A DNA stretch of 64,000 nt from Maribellus sp. CM-23 (GTDB lineage Bacteria; Bacteroidota; Bacteroidia; Bacteroidales; Prolixibacteraceae): NCBI RefSeq assembly GCF_021354595.1, contig NZ_JADWYJ010000003.1:372001-436000 (forward strand), in the 5' to 3' direction. The notes below the pieces were generated by a model. The model saw only the letters and a list, made by a program, of their open reading frames with translations, had not been told where the DNA came from and made no database searches. Below, in pieces: positions 63,414-64,000 of the stretch. Made by a program: the position numbers and the translations under genes. Positions within the stretch are counted from its first letter, which is position 1, and the number at the start of each line of letters is the position of its first letter.

Positions 63414-63446
63414 TGTGAACTTTGAAAATTGAACTCTGAACTATCG
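63414..63446. repeat. Heptad-phased repeat
   Basis: TGAACTT-TGAAAAT, then TGAACTC-TGAACTA, four 7-bp units directly before the next gene start; very like those near 34.48 and 53.21 kb. Confidence 0.55.
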
Positions 63447-63447
63447 T

Positions 63448-64000
63448 ATGGAACGTTTTCTCTCGCAATGTGCGCAATACATTTATAAGAAGCATTCAGA
63501 AGAATTAAAGGATGTCTGTTTGGTTTTTCCTAACCGCAGGTCTGGTGTGTTTTTTACTGCTTATCTTCAGAAGTGCATCGAAACGCCGGTAATTGCGCCC
63601 AAGGTGATTACGGTAAACGAGTGGATGAGTACTTACTCTGAATGGCACACCGGCGACAAGTTGCAATTGATTTCGCTCTTGTACGACGTATTTTGCAAAC
63701 ACACCAAAACCACCGAAACTTTTGATGAGTTCTATTTTTGGGGTGAAATTCTGCTGTCGGATTTTAACGATATCGACCGCTACCTGGTAAATGCGAAAGA
63801 TTTGTTTACCAATATTTCGGACCTGAAAGAAATTGAATCGATATTTGACTACCTCACGCCCGAGCAGAAAAAGGCACTGGAGCATTTCTGGGGGAGCATG
63901 GCCGTGGCGGATAAAAAGGGATTCAGGGAGAAATACATTTCCATCTGGGATAAGTTATACCCAGTGTATGTCGGTTTTAAACAGGAGTTGCAGAAACAGC
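63448..64000 (+). CDS. AddB-like PD-(D/E)XK nuclease/helicase, N-terminal part (runs off the window)
   Basis: 184 codons from ATG 63448 to the window edge (MERFLSQCAQYIYKK). The opening VCLVFPNRRSGVFFTAYLQK with PNRR is the start of the AddB/RecB-like UvrD-helicase-nuclease family of Bacteroidota, whose full length is near 950-1000 residues. The stretch LLSDFNDIDRYLVNAKDLF is also typical. The C-terminal nuclease motif lies outside. It would act in double-strand break repair with an AddA-type helicase, commonly the next gene. A heptad repeat immediately precedes the start codon. Confidence 0.8.
   Translation, partial: MERFLSQCAQYIYKKHSEELKDVCLVFPNRRSGVFFTAYLQKCIETPVIAPKVITVNEWMSTYSEWHTGDKLQLISLLYDVFCKHTKTTETFDEFYFWGEILLSDFNDIDRYLVNAKDLFTNISDLKEIESIFDYLTPEQKKALEHFWGSMAVADKKGFREKYISIWDKLYPVYVGFKQELQKQ

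Noticed and set aside
1..64000. tRNA, rRNA or transposase genes
   Set aside because: None was recognised on reading either strand; no DDE or HUH transposase-like protein is encoded.

Overview
The window is chromosomal DNA of a member of the Bacteroidota. The taxonomic signs are promoter -7 boxes of the form TAnnTTTG (best case upstream of the GH105 gene), an S46 dipeptidyl peptidase of the DPP11 type, TonB receptors with a carboxypeptidase-like N-terminal domain (one paired with a DUF4249 lipoprotein), six-bladed propeller lipoproteins and LytS/LytTR pairs. The uronate genes, GH105, sulfatase and general style fit a polysaccharide-degrading Marinilabiliales/Prolixibacteraceae-like bacterium, but that rank is a guess. 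No rRNA, tRNA, CRISPR array, transposase, phage gene or integrase was recognised.

Layout. 0-6 kb: hexuronate catabolism and uptake (uxaC end, kdgK, eda, three-gene TRAP transporter), with a LacI-type operator on the kdgK promoter. 6-8.3 kb: lipoprotein, LytS-like kinase and LytTR regulator. 8.5-12.1 kb: a two-gene heterodimeric ABC exporter with one degenerate ATP site. 12.2-13.3 kb: GH105 unsaturated uronyl hydrolase, which would feed the uronate pathway. 13.6-19.4 kb: propeller lipoprotein, zinc-ribbon protein, DsbA-like lipoprotein divergent from an HxlR regulator, TonB receptor, DUF1801. 19.6-22.5 kb: three-subunit proton-translocating transhydrogenase. 22.7-25 kb: MarR-like regulator, two Rnk/GreA-C-like proteins, a 38-residue basic protein. 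25.7-27.9 kb: DPP11.

28.4-32.8 kb and 53.8-57.1 kb are AT-richer accessory stretches. Single genes, mostly signal-peptide proteins, alternate there with imperfect palindromes ending in GGCTAAC/GTTAGCC-type boxes, much like integron attC sites. I read them as gene-cassette arrays without an integrase. Two cassettes (a RES-domain protein and a small membrane protein) are each frameshifted at a nine-base homopolymer.

32.8-34.6 kb and 53.0-53.7 kb are intergenic repeat zones. A degenerate 7-bp periodicity runs through them and through at least six other intergenic gaps; in places it becomes 21-bp arrays, and one part is a tandem 0.5-kb duplication. 34.7-38.2 kb: frameshifted TonB receptor plus DUF4249. 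38-52 kb: outer-membrane barrel protein, Usp protein, ADP-forming acyl-CoA synthetase, exonuclease III, LTA-synthase-like phosphotransferase with a lipid kinase, FadL porin, and an 1161-residue protein that I take to be PPi-dependent PEP carboxykinase. 57-64 kb: M48 peptidase, alpha/beta hydrolase, sulfatase, gamma-glutamyltransferase, and the start of an AddB-like nuclease.
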